From Synergistaceae bacterium UBA1037 (GTDB lineage Bacteria; Synergistota; Synergistia; Synergistales; Synergistaceae): a stretch of DNA of 6,138 nucleotides. The stretch is from contig DCEE01000024.1 in NCBI GenBank assembly GCA_002316795.1, forward strand, positions 5,633 to 11,770, in the 5' to 3' direction. The position numbers were made by a program, and so were the translations under genes. Of the stretch, positions 1 through 5,944 are shown one piece after another; within the stretch, counting starts at the first letter, position 1, and the number at the start of each line of letters is the position of its first letter. The notes beneath the pieces are model-generated. The model saw nothing but the letters and a program-made list of their open reading frames with translations, was not told where the DNA came from and ran no database searches.

Positions 1-6
1 TGTCAT
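1..6 (-). other. Possible start of the next gene of the secretion operon (first two codons only)
   Basis: Downstream of the gspK stop, an ATG followed by one further codon (ACA) reaches the window edge on the minus strand. A GGGAGG lies at 21..26, inside the end of gspK, but its 14-base distance to the ATG is longer than ideal. In type II secretion operons gspL or another assembly gene commonly follows gspK, so a coupled gene here would make sense. Two codons cannot identify it. Confidence 0.25.
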
Positions 7-15
7 CTGTCTTGC

Positions 16-945
16 CTATTCCTCCCAGCGCACCAGGCTGCAAGAGTTGTTTTCCCGTTTAAGTATGATCCTGAAATTCCTCTCCATTTTATCTCCATAT
101 GATACATTGATATTCAGACGAAAATAAGAGCTTTCAAAAGCGATAACATTAGAAAGTTTTGTAATGACCTCAACAGGTATGTTGGGGATCTTTTTCAGGT
201 CATCCAGGCTTCTTATGGGGTACATCATCCTAAGCGCGGCAAAATTCCGTGCCTGGGCTATGTCGATCTTCTCGTCCATTATTGCTATGACCTGTGGGGA
301 AGCGGTGTTTATATTTACTTTTTCACTGCCGTAAACGGTTAGATATCCTGCCAGGCCCATGGGGATGTCTTTTGTTCCCCACAGCACCCCGTCGTTAATT
401 TCATCTATCAGCCTGAGCTCGGTGAGATCGCTCAGTTGCCGGTTGATGCTTGTGTTCCTTTCGCTTCCCTCCAGCTTCTGGCTGCTGTCGGAGTCAATGA
501 AATCCAAAACTACCGCGGCAAGCCATGGGAAACCGACATTTTCCCATATTTTGTCCCATGCGCCGGTGTACTCGGATCTGATGGTGACCCTGTCAGGCAA
601 CAAAATACCGTTTATCGGGATTTTGTCATCTAGGGGCTCTATTTTGACTTCAAGGGTAAAACCGTCGATCTCAGATCTCAATACACCATTATAAGCGTAA
701 AGGGGCTCAGATCGGCTGTCATATCCGTTATTGTCCTGCGCGATCTTTTTTGATGCGTACTTACAGGCTATCTCAGCAATGCTCCTGCTTCTGACGATGA
801 AGCTTACTGCCTCTGCCCTTTGCATCTCAGTCCTTGCGTACCACGAAAATGCCGTCGCGGCAGTAAGGAGCAACGTGACTGATATCATTACTGATATGAG
901 GATGAACCCCTTATTCTTTGAGGATCGTCGGCAGTGAATCTTCAT
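16..945 (-). CDS. gspK: GspK-like type II secretion minor pseudopilin (309 aa)
   Basis: In known systems GspK caps the tip of the periplasmic pseudopilus, in complex with GspI and GspJ. The N-terminus has a short basic leader ending at Gly13, followed by Phe14 and a hydrophobic stretch to about residue 35. This is a class III prepilin signal that prepilin peptidase would cut at G13/F14. Position +5 of the mature protein is Ser18 rather than the usual Glu, and lack of Glu5 is typical of GspK. Other GspK hallmarks are the DDKIPINGI segment (106-114), the VVLDFIDSDS motif with a following Gly (145-160), the KVNINTASPQVI motif (209-220), and the C-terminal beta region FRLNINVSYG (275-284). Length is close to that of the family. 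The ATG at 945 is the only sensible start: it overlaps the end of gspJ by 35 bases, and a GGGAG lies about 11-12 bases upstream. The overlap suggests translational coupling with gspJ. The family call is firm; whether the machine is a true secreton or a related pilus is not shown. Confidence 0.85.
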   Translation of the reverse strand: MKIHCRRSSKNKGFILISVMISVTLLLTAATAFSWYARTEMQRAEAVSFIVRSRSIAEIACKYASKKIAQDNNGYDSRSEPLYAYNGVLRSEIDGFTLEVKIEPLDDKIPINGILLPDRVTIRSEYTGAWDKIWENVGFPWLAAVVLDFIDSDSSQKLEGSERNTSINRQLSDLTELRLIDEINDGVLWGTKDIPMGLAGYLTVYGSEKVNINTASPQVIAIMDEKIDIAQARNFAALRMMYPIRSLDDLKKIPNIPVEVITKLSNVIAFESSYFRLNINVSYGDKMERNFRIILKRENNSCSLVRWEE

Positions 946-1549
946 AAACTTGTTTTCTCCCGTTAAGCGTTATCGTTATCCTTATGGCTTTCGGGAGTTC
1001 TCCCGTATATTCATCGGCCCATGACTCGCCTGACCAGACGGAGAACCTCAGCCCCTCCGCATCCTTGAGCACCATTTTGCCATCCTCCGGCTTCAAACTG
1101 TCTGTGTCCAGATCAGTCGGTCCCGTCTCTTCACCGGATCCCTTTGCCGCAGACCTCCATCCCGGTATCTCCCATCTGTAGAGTCCCGGTTTATATTTAT
1201 TGAGGCCTGATGAAGATACGATCTTGTAAACTATCAGCCCAGGCGCTTTATTCTCCTTCACAGGAGCGGCTGACCAGACAAGCAGCCTGTCATCCTCCCT
1301 GACAGTAAAGCCCTCCTTGTGAACAGTCCGAAAGACGGGGAAAGAACTGCTTCGTGCAAAATTTCTTGTGTCGCTGAAGATCCTCTCAGCCGTCTCCATC
1401 ACTTTAATGTTTTTGCCCCAGCCCTTCTGGACCGTCTCAAGTGACTGCACAGTAAAAACCAGCGGAGCCAGGGCAGCAACGGCAATAATGCCGGCCAGCC
1501 CGACTGCGAGAAGTATTTCTATCAATGTGAAGCCCTTATGTCTTATCAT
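911..1549 (-). CDS. gspJ: GspJ-like minor pseudopilin (212 aa)
   Basis: This is a prepilin-like protein of the inner membrane and periplasm. It starts with a five-residue basic leader (MIRHK) and the cleavage motif G6/FTLIE, with Glu11 as the conserved +5 Glu. A hydrophobic helix runs to about residue 33. The rest is a soluble domain with a variable, low-complexity stretch around 135-160 (Gly, Ser, Asp and Glu rich). The C-terminal pattern LPKAIRITITLNG (185-197) matches the strand seen near the end of GspJ proteins (LP-x-A-[IV]-R-[IL]-T). The length of 212 aa also fits GspJ better than GspH or GspI. The partner gspK follows with a 35-base overlap. GspH- and GspI-like genes are not found directly upstream, where a Lgt-like gene sits instead. 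The start at 1549 is set by the prepilin leader and by an in-frame stop eight codons upstream, although the ribosome-binding geometry is odd. It could be another minor pilin, but GspJ is the best fit beside GspK. Confidence 0.75.
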   Translation of the reverse strand: MIRHKGFTLIEILLAVGLAGIIAVAALAPLVFTVQSLETVQKGWGKNIKVMETAERIFSDTRNFARSSSFPVFRTVHKEGFTVREDDRLLVWSAAPVKENKAPGLIVYKIVSSSGLNKYKPGLYRWEIPGWRSAAKGSGEETGPTDLDTDSLKPEDGKMVLKDAEGLRFSVWSGESWADEYTGELPKAIRITITLNGRKQVYEDSLPTILKE

Positions 1550-1566
1550 CTGATATGCTGAACCAT

Positions 1567-1572
1567 CCTCCT
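1567..1572 (-). promoter_or_regulatory. Perfect Shine-Dalgarno with abnormal spacing ahead of gspJ
   Basis: AGGAGG on the minus strand ends 17 bases before the gspJ ATG, which is too far for normal initiation. It directly abuts another ATG (1564..1566). That ATG opens a six-codon reading frame (MVQHIR) whose TGA stop overlaps the gspJ ATG as ATGA. No ATG, GTG or TTG in the gspJ frame lies between the motif and the gspJ start. It is either a loosely spaced ribosome-binding site or part of a mini-cistron coupling arrangement. Confidence 0.5.
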
Positions 1573-1651
1573 ATCTTCTGAGACAAATGACCGATACCAA
1601 TATACAGCATCAGGCTGAAATGAAAAATGATCCCGTCTTGAGGCAGATGCT

Positions 1652-2422
1652 CTATCTATTTTTGTGAACAGACCTGTATATCGTGAAAAGAGATGCCAGA
1701 GACCCGATGATGACAAAGAGTGCAAAGATCAGCACCCCACCGTTTCTTAGTCCGGTTTCCCTTATAGGGTCGGTAGAAAGACGAAAAGCGCCGTAAGCAA
1801 GGATGAAAATGGGTGTGAGCAGCGTATGACCGGAAGCCCTCTTTTTTAAAAATATCTTTTCAGCCGCAATCAGAAGGAGCGCCATGCCCAACATGAAGGC
1901 TGATTCGATCAGGGGATATGGGTAGCGGAAGAGGCTGGAGGGATCGTTTGGATAATGAACAGCGTACCATGGCGCTGTAGAATGCACTGCTTCTACACCC
2001 CTGCAGCATCCGTCGAAAAAACACCCCAGCCTCCAAAACGATATTGCCACTGCAGCAGGGACCATGGCGGCATCAGCGAAATCGTTCCACCTGATCTTTT
2101 CCCTGTATGACTTGTATATGCCTGCCAGTCCCCCGCACAGAATGCCGCCGGAAGAGGAGAGCTCGGCGGGGAAAAAGCCCGCGAAGGAAGGATCATTTGT
2201 AATAAACAGCATTGCTTTGCCGAAAAGATCAAAAAAGAGAGCGCCGCCCGCGGCCCCGAAAAATGTCCAGACTATAGCATCCGTGACCCCGTTATGTTCG
2301 AGGCCATACTTATTCACGGCCCTGTGCCGGGTCATGAACATGAAGACCACGATGGACAGAGTCCAAAAGAGGTAGCTCGTCTTTATCGTAATGAAGGAGT
2401 ACTGGAATAGCACCGGAAACAT
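1652..2422 (-). CDS. Diverged Lgt-like (prolipoprotein diacylglyceryl transferase family) membrane protein, 256 aa
   Basis: This is a polytopic inner-membrane protein with about six or seven hydrophobic segments (roughly 14-30, 48-72, 92-104, 118-137, 170-190, 200-214, 229-249). The order of motifs follows Lgt: a Gly-rich SSGGILCGGLAG block (90-101), RLGCFFDGCCRG (131-142), YPYPLIES (167-174) in the place of the Lgt HPxQLYE block, and FRLSTDPIRE (213-222) near the C-terminus. True Lgt transfers diacylglyceryl from phosphatidylglycerol to the lipobox Cys of prolipoproteins. Here the His of the HGG motif is replaced by Cys96, and the Asn residues and Glu of the RxGNFxNGE motif are replaced by Cys134, Asp137 and Cys139/Cys140. 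Arg131 and Glu173 are kept. It is therefore a paralogue of uncertain activity rather than a safe lgt. The start at 2422 has a GGGAG eight bases upstream. It follows the dctM terminator and precedes gspJ by 102 bases in the same direction, with no clear terminator between, so co-transcription with the pseudopilins is possible. Confidence 0.7.
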   Translation of the reverse strand: MFPVLFQYSFITIKTSYLFWTLSIVVFMFMTRHRAVNKYGLEHNGVTDAIVWTFFGAAGGALFFDLFGKAMLFITNDPSFAGFFPAELSSSGGILCGGLAGIYKSYREKIRWNDFADAAMVPAAVAISFWRLGCFFDGCCRGVEAVHSTAPWYAVHYPNDPSSLFRYPYPLIESAFMLGMALLLIAAEKIFLKKRASGHTLLTPIFILAYGAFRLSTDPIRETGLRNGGVLIFALFVIIGSLASLFTIYRSVHKNR

Positions 2423-2518
2423 CCATTCATCTCCCTGCCTGTCGCCGTTTTAATATATCATTGTTTGAGCTATTGAGAAATAACGGTTTTACAGCGGCAG
2501 AGGTCTGGTGCAAGATAC

Positions 2519-2547
2519 AAAAGGCGGCAGGCGTTAGCGCCTGCCGC
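2519..2547 (-). terminator. Rho-independent terminator after dctM
   Basis: A perfect 10-bp GC-rich stem (GCGGCAGGCG at 2524..2533 pairing with 2538..2547) closes a four-base loop. On the minus strand it is followed by C and TTTT. It lies about 25 bases past the dctM stop and before the Lgt-like gene, so it marks the end of the TRAP operon. No T-run follows it on the plus strand, so it acts in one direction. Confidence 0.85.
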
Positions 2548-2571
2548 ACTGAACTAGCTTCGGGGATATTT

Positions 2572-3852
2572 TTATCTTATTACCTGCAGAAGCCCCATGG
2601 TGAAGATCGGGAAGTAGGTGAAAAGCATAAGGCATCCGACCATAGCCACGAAAGCCGGGATTATCTCCTTTGAAATACTCTCAATGCTCTCCCCCGATAT
2701 CGCAGAAGCAACAAAGAGGTTGATCCCGTAAGGCGGTGAGATGAATCCGCATGCCAGGTTGACCGTGATTATCAGCCCAAAATGTATGGGGTCGATACCG
2801 ATCATCTTGACTACAGGCAGAAGTATCGGCGTCAGTATGATGACGGCCGCTATGTTGTCCACGAAACAGCCGATGATCAGCAGGAACACGTTGATGATCA
2901 TAAGCAGCAGGAAGGGGCTGTCAACGAAGGTAGTCAGCCATGCTGCCATCTTTGCAGGGATCTGCGCCATTGCAAGGTAGCTTGCGAACGCCATTGAGAG
3001 CCCGATAAGGAATGATGTAGCCCCGTTGATGAGTCCGGTCGATTTGAGGCAGTCATATAGCGATCTCATGTCCAGCTCATGGTATACAAATTTCCCGATG
3101 ATCACAGAATAGACGACAGCTACGACTGCCGCTTCGGTGGGGGTAAAGATGCCGCCGTATATGCCCCCGAGGATGATCAGGGGGACAAGCAGTGCCCAGA
3201 AAGATTCTTTGAACGCTTTGGAGACCTCAGAGAATCTCGGACGATCTGTCATGGTTTTGTAATTGCGCTTCCTTGCAGTTATATAGCAGACTAACATCAG
3301 CGCTATGCCTATTATGATCCCGGGGATGATGCCGGCAATGAACATGTCGCCTATCGAACACTGCGCGACTACACAGTAGATCACGAATGGAATGCTCGGA
3401 GGTATTATGACTCCGATCGTGCCTGCAGCAGCTGTAATAGCCGCGGCAAAACCGGCATCGTACTTCCTTTCCTTCATCGAAGGGATCATAAAGGATCCGA
3501 TGGCCGAGACTGTGGCCGGTCCGGAACCGGAAATGGCAGCAAAGAACATACAGGCAAGGACCGTTACCATAGCAAGGCCTCCCACGATGTAGCCGACAAG
3601 GCTTTCAGCGAGGGCGACAAGCCTGCGTGAAATGCCTCCGTTGCACATAAGAGCGCCTGCAAGTATGAAGAACGGTATTGCCAGCAGCGGGAACGAATCG
3701 AGCCCCGTAACGGATTTCTGGGCAAGCATTATCATAGGTATGTCGGATGTCATCAACATGGCAATGCACGTTGAAAGCCCGAGAGTGATGCCTATGGGAA
3801 TGCTGAGTGCTATTGTGACGATAAGGATGGAAAAGAGGATAATAGCTTCCAT
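2572..3852 (-). CDS. dctM: TRAP transporter large permease, DctM subunit (426 aa)
   Basis: This is the large integral membrane subunit of a tripartite ATP-independent periplasmic transporter. It carries the translocation path and uses a cation gradient (Na+ in characterised members) to take up substrate delivered by DctP. The protein is hydrophobic throughout, with about a dozen membrane segments. Family signatures are AAISGSGPATVSAIG (105-119), GTIGVIIPPSIP (144-155), GGIFTPTEAA (233-242), VDNIAAVIILTPILLPV (331-347) and CGFISPPYGINLFVAS (368-383). These match the paired hairpin and Na+-site regions of DctM. The length of about 425 aa is standard for an unfused DctM. An AGGAGG (3860..3865) overlaps the dctQ stop codon and lies seven bases before the ATG. 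With only 11 bases between the two genes, they are clearly co-translated from one message. Nothing suggests a defect. Confidence 0.97.
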   Translation of the reverse strand: MEAIILFSILIVTIALSIPIGITLGLSTCIAMLMTSDIPMIMLAQKSVTGLDSFPLLAIPFFILAGALMCNGGISRRLVALAESLVGYIVGGLAMVTVLACMFFAAISGSGPATVSAIGSFMIPSMKERKYDAGFAAAITAAAGTIGVIIPPSIPFVIYCVVAQCSIGDMFIAGIIPGIIIGIALMLVCYITARKRNYKTMTDRPRFSEVSKAFKESFWALLVPLIILGGIYGGIFTPTEAAVVAVVYSVIIGKFVYHELDMRSLYDCLKSTGLINGATSFLIGLSMAFASYLAMAQIPAKMAAWLTTFVDSPFLLLMIINVFLLIIGCFVDNIAAVIILTPILLPVVKMIGIDPIHFGLIITVNLACGFISPPYGINLFVASAISGESIESISKEIIPAFVAMVGCLMLFTYFPIFTMGLLQVIR

Positions 3853-3863
3853 GGTCCCGCCTC

Positions 3864-4370
3864 CTATTCCATTATCTCTGCCGCAGGTGATGCAGGTGCG
3901 GGCAGGCCATTTTTATGCAGCTTGTAGAATTCGACTAAAAGCCTCAGGCACATGAGGGCGCACCCCACCGGCACGGATGCATATGGCCAGGTCATCGGTA
4001 TCCGCATCGCCGCAGATTCCTGCCCGGTCTCCTGGAGGAATATCAGCAGCATCGTCCCTTGCCATGCCAGGAAGAAACTGAAGACGAACCATACTATCAA
4101 AATCATATATTCGAAATATATGCGTGTTTTTCCTTTTATCATATTAGCGAACATTTCGACCCTGAAGTGGCTTCTTTCTTTAACTGCGTAGCTGGCGCCT
4201 ATCCAGGAGAGCCAGAGGAAGATAAAACGGGCCAGCTCCTCGCTCCATGAGAGCGAGTTTGAAAAAACATATCTCATTACGACCTGGATAAAGACGATAA
4301 CTGTCATTATGGCCATAGTCCAAACGCAGAAGTACTCTTCAAAATTGTCAAGGAATTTACTCACCGTCAT
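3864..4370 (-). CDS. dctQ: TRAP transporter small permease, DctQ subunit (168 aa)
   Basis: This is the small membrane subunit that pairs with DctM and supports docking of the binding protein. Four membrane helices are visible (about 15-35, 46-64, 87-107, 128-147). The family motif occupies 33-72: RYVFSNSLSWSEELARF, then FLWLSWIGASYAVKERSHFRVE. The Trp-Ser-Glu-Glu and the basic R-S-H-F-R region are typical of DctQ. The length fits the family. The C-terminal tail is Ala/Pro rich (157-164). The start at 4370 has an AGGAGG about 11 bases upstream, slightly far, and I see no better start. It lies 80 bases downstream of dctP, past a hairpin with a U-tract, and 11 bases upstream of dctM. This suggests that dctQ and dctM are translated together but at a lower level than dctP. 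Confidence 0.95.
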   Translation of the reverse strand: MTVSKFLDNFEEYFCVWTMAIMTVIVFIQVVMRYVFSNSLSWSEELARFIFLWLSWIGASYAVKERSHFRVEMFANMIKGKTRIYFEYMILIVWFVFSFFLAWQGTMLLIFLQETGQESAAMRIPMTWPYASVPVGCALMCLRLLVEFYKLHKNGLPAPASPAAEIME

Positions 4371-4395
4371 AGCGGTTATGACCTCCTCTTAATGC

Positions 4396-4433
4396 AAAAA
4401 AGGCGCTTCCGTCCGCCGGAGCGGGCGGAAGCG
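4396..4433 (-). terminator. Strong hairpin with U-tract between dctP and dctQ (partial terminator or mRNA-stabilising stem)
   Basis: A 13-bp stem (4404..4416 with 4421..4433, one G-T type pair) closes a four-base loop. On the minus strand it is followed by CC and six T. By form it is an intrinsic terminator, yet it lies inside an operon whose last two genes have no other evident promoter. Its likely role is to attenuate transcription into dctQM, or to protect the 3' end of dctP mRNA, so that binding protein exceeds permease. Confidence 0.8.
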
Positions 4434-4450
4434 TTGGTACTGTGTCGATG

Positions 4451-5443
4451 CTACTTCTGTACCTTCTTGATTATTTCCATGAGGTCCTTGCCGAGGTCCT
4501 TCTCAAACATCGGGTAGACTTTTGCAGTTGCTTCTACAAAGGGTTTCTTTTCTTCTGCTGTGAGGGAGTTTGCTTTCATTCCTGCCTTGATCACTTTTTC
4601 CTTGAATGCGCCTTCCTCTTTTTCCATAAGCTGACGCTGTTTCGCTGTGGCGTCCTTGGCGGCCTTGACTACGAGCTTGTTAAGATCTGCCGGGAGTTTA
4701 TCCATGAACTTCTTGTTTGCAATAAGGATCTCATATGAGAAGACGTGTCCCGTCTCGGATACGTACTTCTGTACTTCGTAGAACTTACCGTCGTCGATCA
4801 TTGCATAGGGGTTTTCCTGCGCGTCAACAGTTCCCTGCTGCAGAGCGGTGTAGAGTTCTCCCCAGCTCATGGGCGTGGGGTTGGCTCCGAGTGCCTTGAA
4901 GAATGCGAGGTGCATCGGGTTTTCCATAGTACGGATCTTCAGGCCTTTAAGGTCTGCAGGGCTCTTGATGGGTTTCTTGCTGTTGGTGACGTGGCGGAAT
5001 CCGTTCTCCTGATAACCGAGGATAAGGATGCCTTTGGCAGCCAGATAGCCGTTGAGTTTCTCTCCAAGGATCCCGTCTACTGCTTCAAATGCTGCCTTTC
5101 TGGTGGTGAAGAGATAGGGCAGGTCGAGGGCCTGGATCCTCTTGTCGAATCCTGCGAGGGGTGATGATGAGGGGATAGCCATCTGGATCGTTCCCATCTG
5201 TACACCTTCTGAAAGTTCACGGTCGCCGCCGAGCTGTCCGTTAGGATAGAGTTCGACCTTGATCTTACCCTTTGAACCCTCTTCGACCTGCTTCACGAAG
5301 ACTTCTTTCATCGCCTTCATTGTCGGATGCGAATCGGAACCGATGTAACCGACCTTGATGGTGTATTCCGGAGCCGCAAAAGCCGTGCCCGCAAATACTG
5401 CTACTACTGCCATGATCATAAATACTGCAAAAAGCTTCTTCAT
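4451..5443 (-). CDS. dctP: TRAP transporter periplasmic substrate-binding protein, DctP family (330 aa)
   Basis: This periplasmic receptor captures the substrate and hands it to DctQM. A Sec signal peptide is clear: Lys2-Lys3, a hydrophobic core over about 4-19, and an AFA/A cleavage site near residue 23. The mature part begins as EYTIKVG and follows the DctP fold: ELYPNGQLGGDREL (65-77), LPYLF (108-112), GFRHVTNSKKPIKSPADLKG (148-167), LKIR ending at Arg171, NPMHLAFFKALGANPTPMSW (175-194), and LQQGTVDAQENP (201-212). Arg171 is the conserved Arg that pairs with the substrate carboxylate in characterised family members, and Arg150 and Asn211 also fall at family binding positions. A carboxylate substrate is therefore expected, but its identity cannot be read from the sequence. 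The start at 5443 is chosen because it gives a proper signal peptide and has AAAGGGGG nine bases upstream. The next ATG upstream in frame, at 5509, would put 22 unlikely residues ahead of the signal. Confidence 0.96.
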   Translation of the reverse strand: MKKLFAVFMIMAVVAVFAGTAFAAPEYTIKVGYIGSDSHPTMKAMKEVFVKQVEEGSKGKIKVELYPNGQLGGDRELSEGVQMGTIQMAIPSSSPLAGFDKRIQALDLPYLFTTRKAAFEAVDGILGEKLNGYLAAKGILILGYQENGFRHVTNSKKPIKSPADLKGLKIRTMENPMHLAFFKALGANPTPMSWGELYTALQQGTVDAQENPYAMIDDGKFYEVQKYVSETGHVFSYEILIANKKFMDKLPADLNKLVVKAAKDATAKQRQLMEKEEGAFKEKVIKAGMKANSLTAEEKKPFVEATAKVYPMFEKDLGKDLMEIIKKVQK

Positions 5444-5480
5444 TTGCTGTTTCCCCCTTTGATTTTGTGCTTCGTTTGGA

Positions 5481-5509
5481 ATTATAGAAAACGCCTCTAT
5501 GAGGCGCAA
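5481..5509 (-). promoter_or_regulatory. Promoter for dctPQM (TTGCGC, 17 bp, TATAAT)
   Basis: On the minus strand TTGCGC (5504..5509) is followed after exactly 17 bases by a perfect TATAAT (5481..5486). Transcription would start near 5474, leaving a leader of about 30 bases before dctP with its GGGGG ribosome-binding site. The -35 box keeps only the TTG of the consensus, which suits an activated or regulated promoter. The spacer is largely filled by a dyad. Confidence 0.65.
5492..5506. repeat. Perfect dyad CGCCTC-ATA-GAGGCG: acnX terminator and/or operator inside the dctP promoter
   Basis: A six-base inverted repeat with a three-base centre begins 16 bases after the stop of the AcnX small subunit. 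Read as minus-strand RNA it is a GC-rich hairpin followed by UUUUC, which is a short intrinsic terminator. As DNA it covers most of the space between the -35 and -10 boxes and overlaps three bases of the -35. A bound repressor here would block the promoter. I cannot tell the two roles apart, and both are possible. Confidence 0.55.
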
Positions 5510-5521
5510 CTACCAATAGGC

Positions 5522-5944
5522 CTATTTCTTTTTCCTTACTCGGATCTCGCCCCTGTCTGCGTCGACTTCGACATAGTCTCCGTCCTCTATGACCTTGTAG
5601 GGGTCGGTCTCCATCTTGTCCACCATAGTGCATCCGACCATAACTGCGGAGGATACGATCACCGGTTCGGTGTCGATAAGGATTATTGCAGCAGGAAGAT
5701 TGTTTTTGACCCAGAGCTGATAGAAACCGTCTACCTGTACCACGGAGCTGCCTTTTCCCGACTTCAGCACGAGTATTTTATTCGCTATGCTCCTGCCGTG
5801 GATCGCATGGTTCCTCTCTATGACTGTCCCCGTCTCGGGATCTGTAAGGTAGAAGCACATCGCGTCTGTCGAGACGACGGCCTCGCCGCATGCGCTGCCC
5901 TTTACTATCTTGCGGCACTTATAGACCTTCATATCCTCAGACAT
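5522..5944 (-). CDS. Aconitase X small (swivel) subunit, DUF126 family (140 aa)
   Basis: This is the small subunit of a two-subunit aconitase X dehydratase. It supplies the swivelling domain that closes over the active site of the large subunit. Family marks are the GRS motif (50-52), whose Ser corresponds to the conserved swivel-domain Ser of aconitases, the glycine-rich loop KSGKGSS (61-67), the PAAIILIDTEP strand (84-94), VGCTMVDK (103-110) and the C-terminal DGDYVEVDADRG (121-132). The length of about 140 aa is normal for an unfused subunit. The start at 5944 is set by a TAATG overlap with the large-subunit stop and a GGGAGG eight bases upstream. A longer reading with a start at 6037 only reads through the large-subunit gene. 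Known relatives act on cis-3-hydroxy-L-proline (bacterial AcnX) or mevalonate 5-phosphate (archaeal AcnX). In a bacterium beside a TRAP transporter, a catabolic role is more likely, but the substrate is not proven. Confidence 0.88.
   Translation of the reverse strand: MSEDMKVYKCRKIVKGSACGEAVVSTDAMCFYLTDPETGTVIERNHAIHGRSIANKILVLKSGKGSSVVQVDGFYQLWVKNNLPAAIILIDTEPVIVSSAVMVGCTMVDKMETDPYKVIEDGDYVEVDADRGEIRVRKKK

Noticed and set aside
1550..1651. Promoter or terminator between the Lgt-like gene and gspJ
   Set aside because: A TATATT occurs with only a poor TTTTCA at 16 bases, and the short inverted repeats there have no T-run. Neither is strong enough to call.
2486..2513. Candidate promoter for the Lgt-like gene (TTGCAC, 16 bp, TAAAAC), and a TATATT at 2452..2457
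   Set aside because: Both are weak: the first has imperfect boxes and short spacing, and the second lacks any -35 match. A promoter is expected after the dctM terminator, but the sequence does not single one out.
2461..2673. Plus-strand frame across the dctM terminator
   Set aside because: It reads through the terminator hairpin and into the end of dctM, with no good start signal or domain.
4745..5164. Plus-strand frame of 139 codons opposite dctP
   Set aside because: It lies fully inside dctP, whose conserved motifs explain the coding signal; no family resemblance.
5444..5509. Upstream ATG at 5509 as the dctP start
   Set aside because: It would lie on the -35 box and add 22 residues ahead of an excellent signal peptide; the ATG at 5443 has its own ribosome-binding site.
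5265..5633. Minus-strand frame of 122 codons spanning the acnX-dctP junction
   Set aside because: It is out of frame with both recognised genes, and its product is Arg/Gly/Ser rich without motifs, as expected from a shifted reading.
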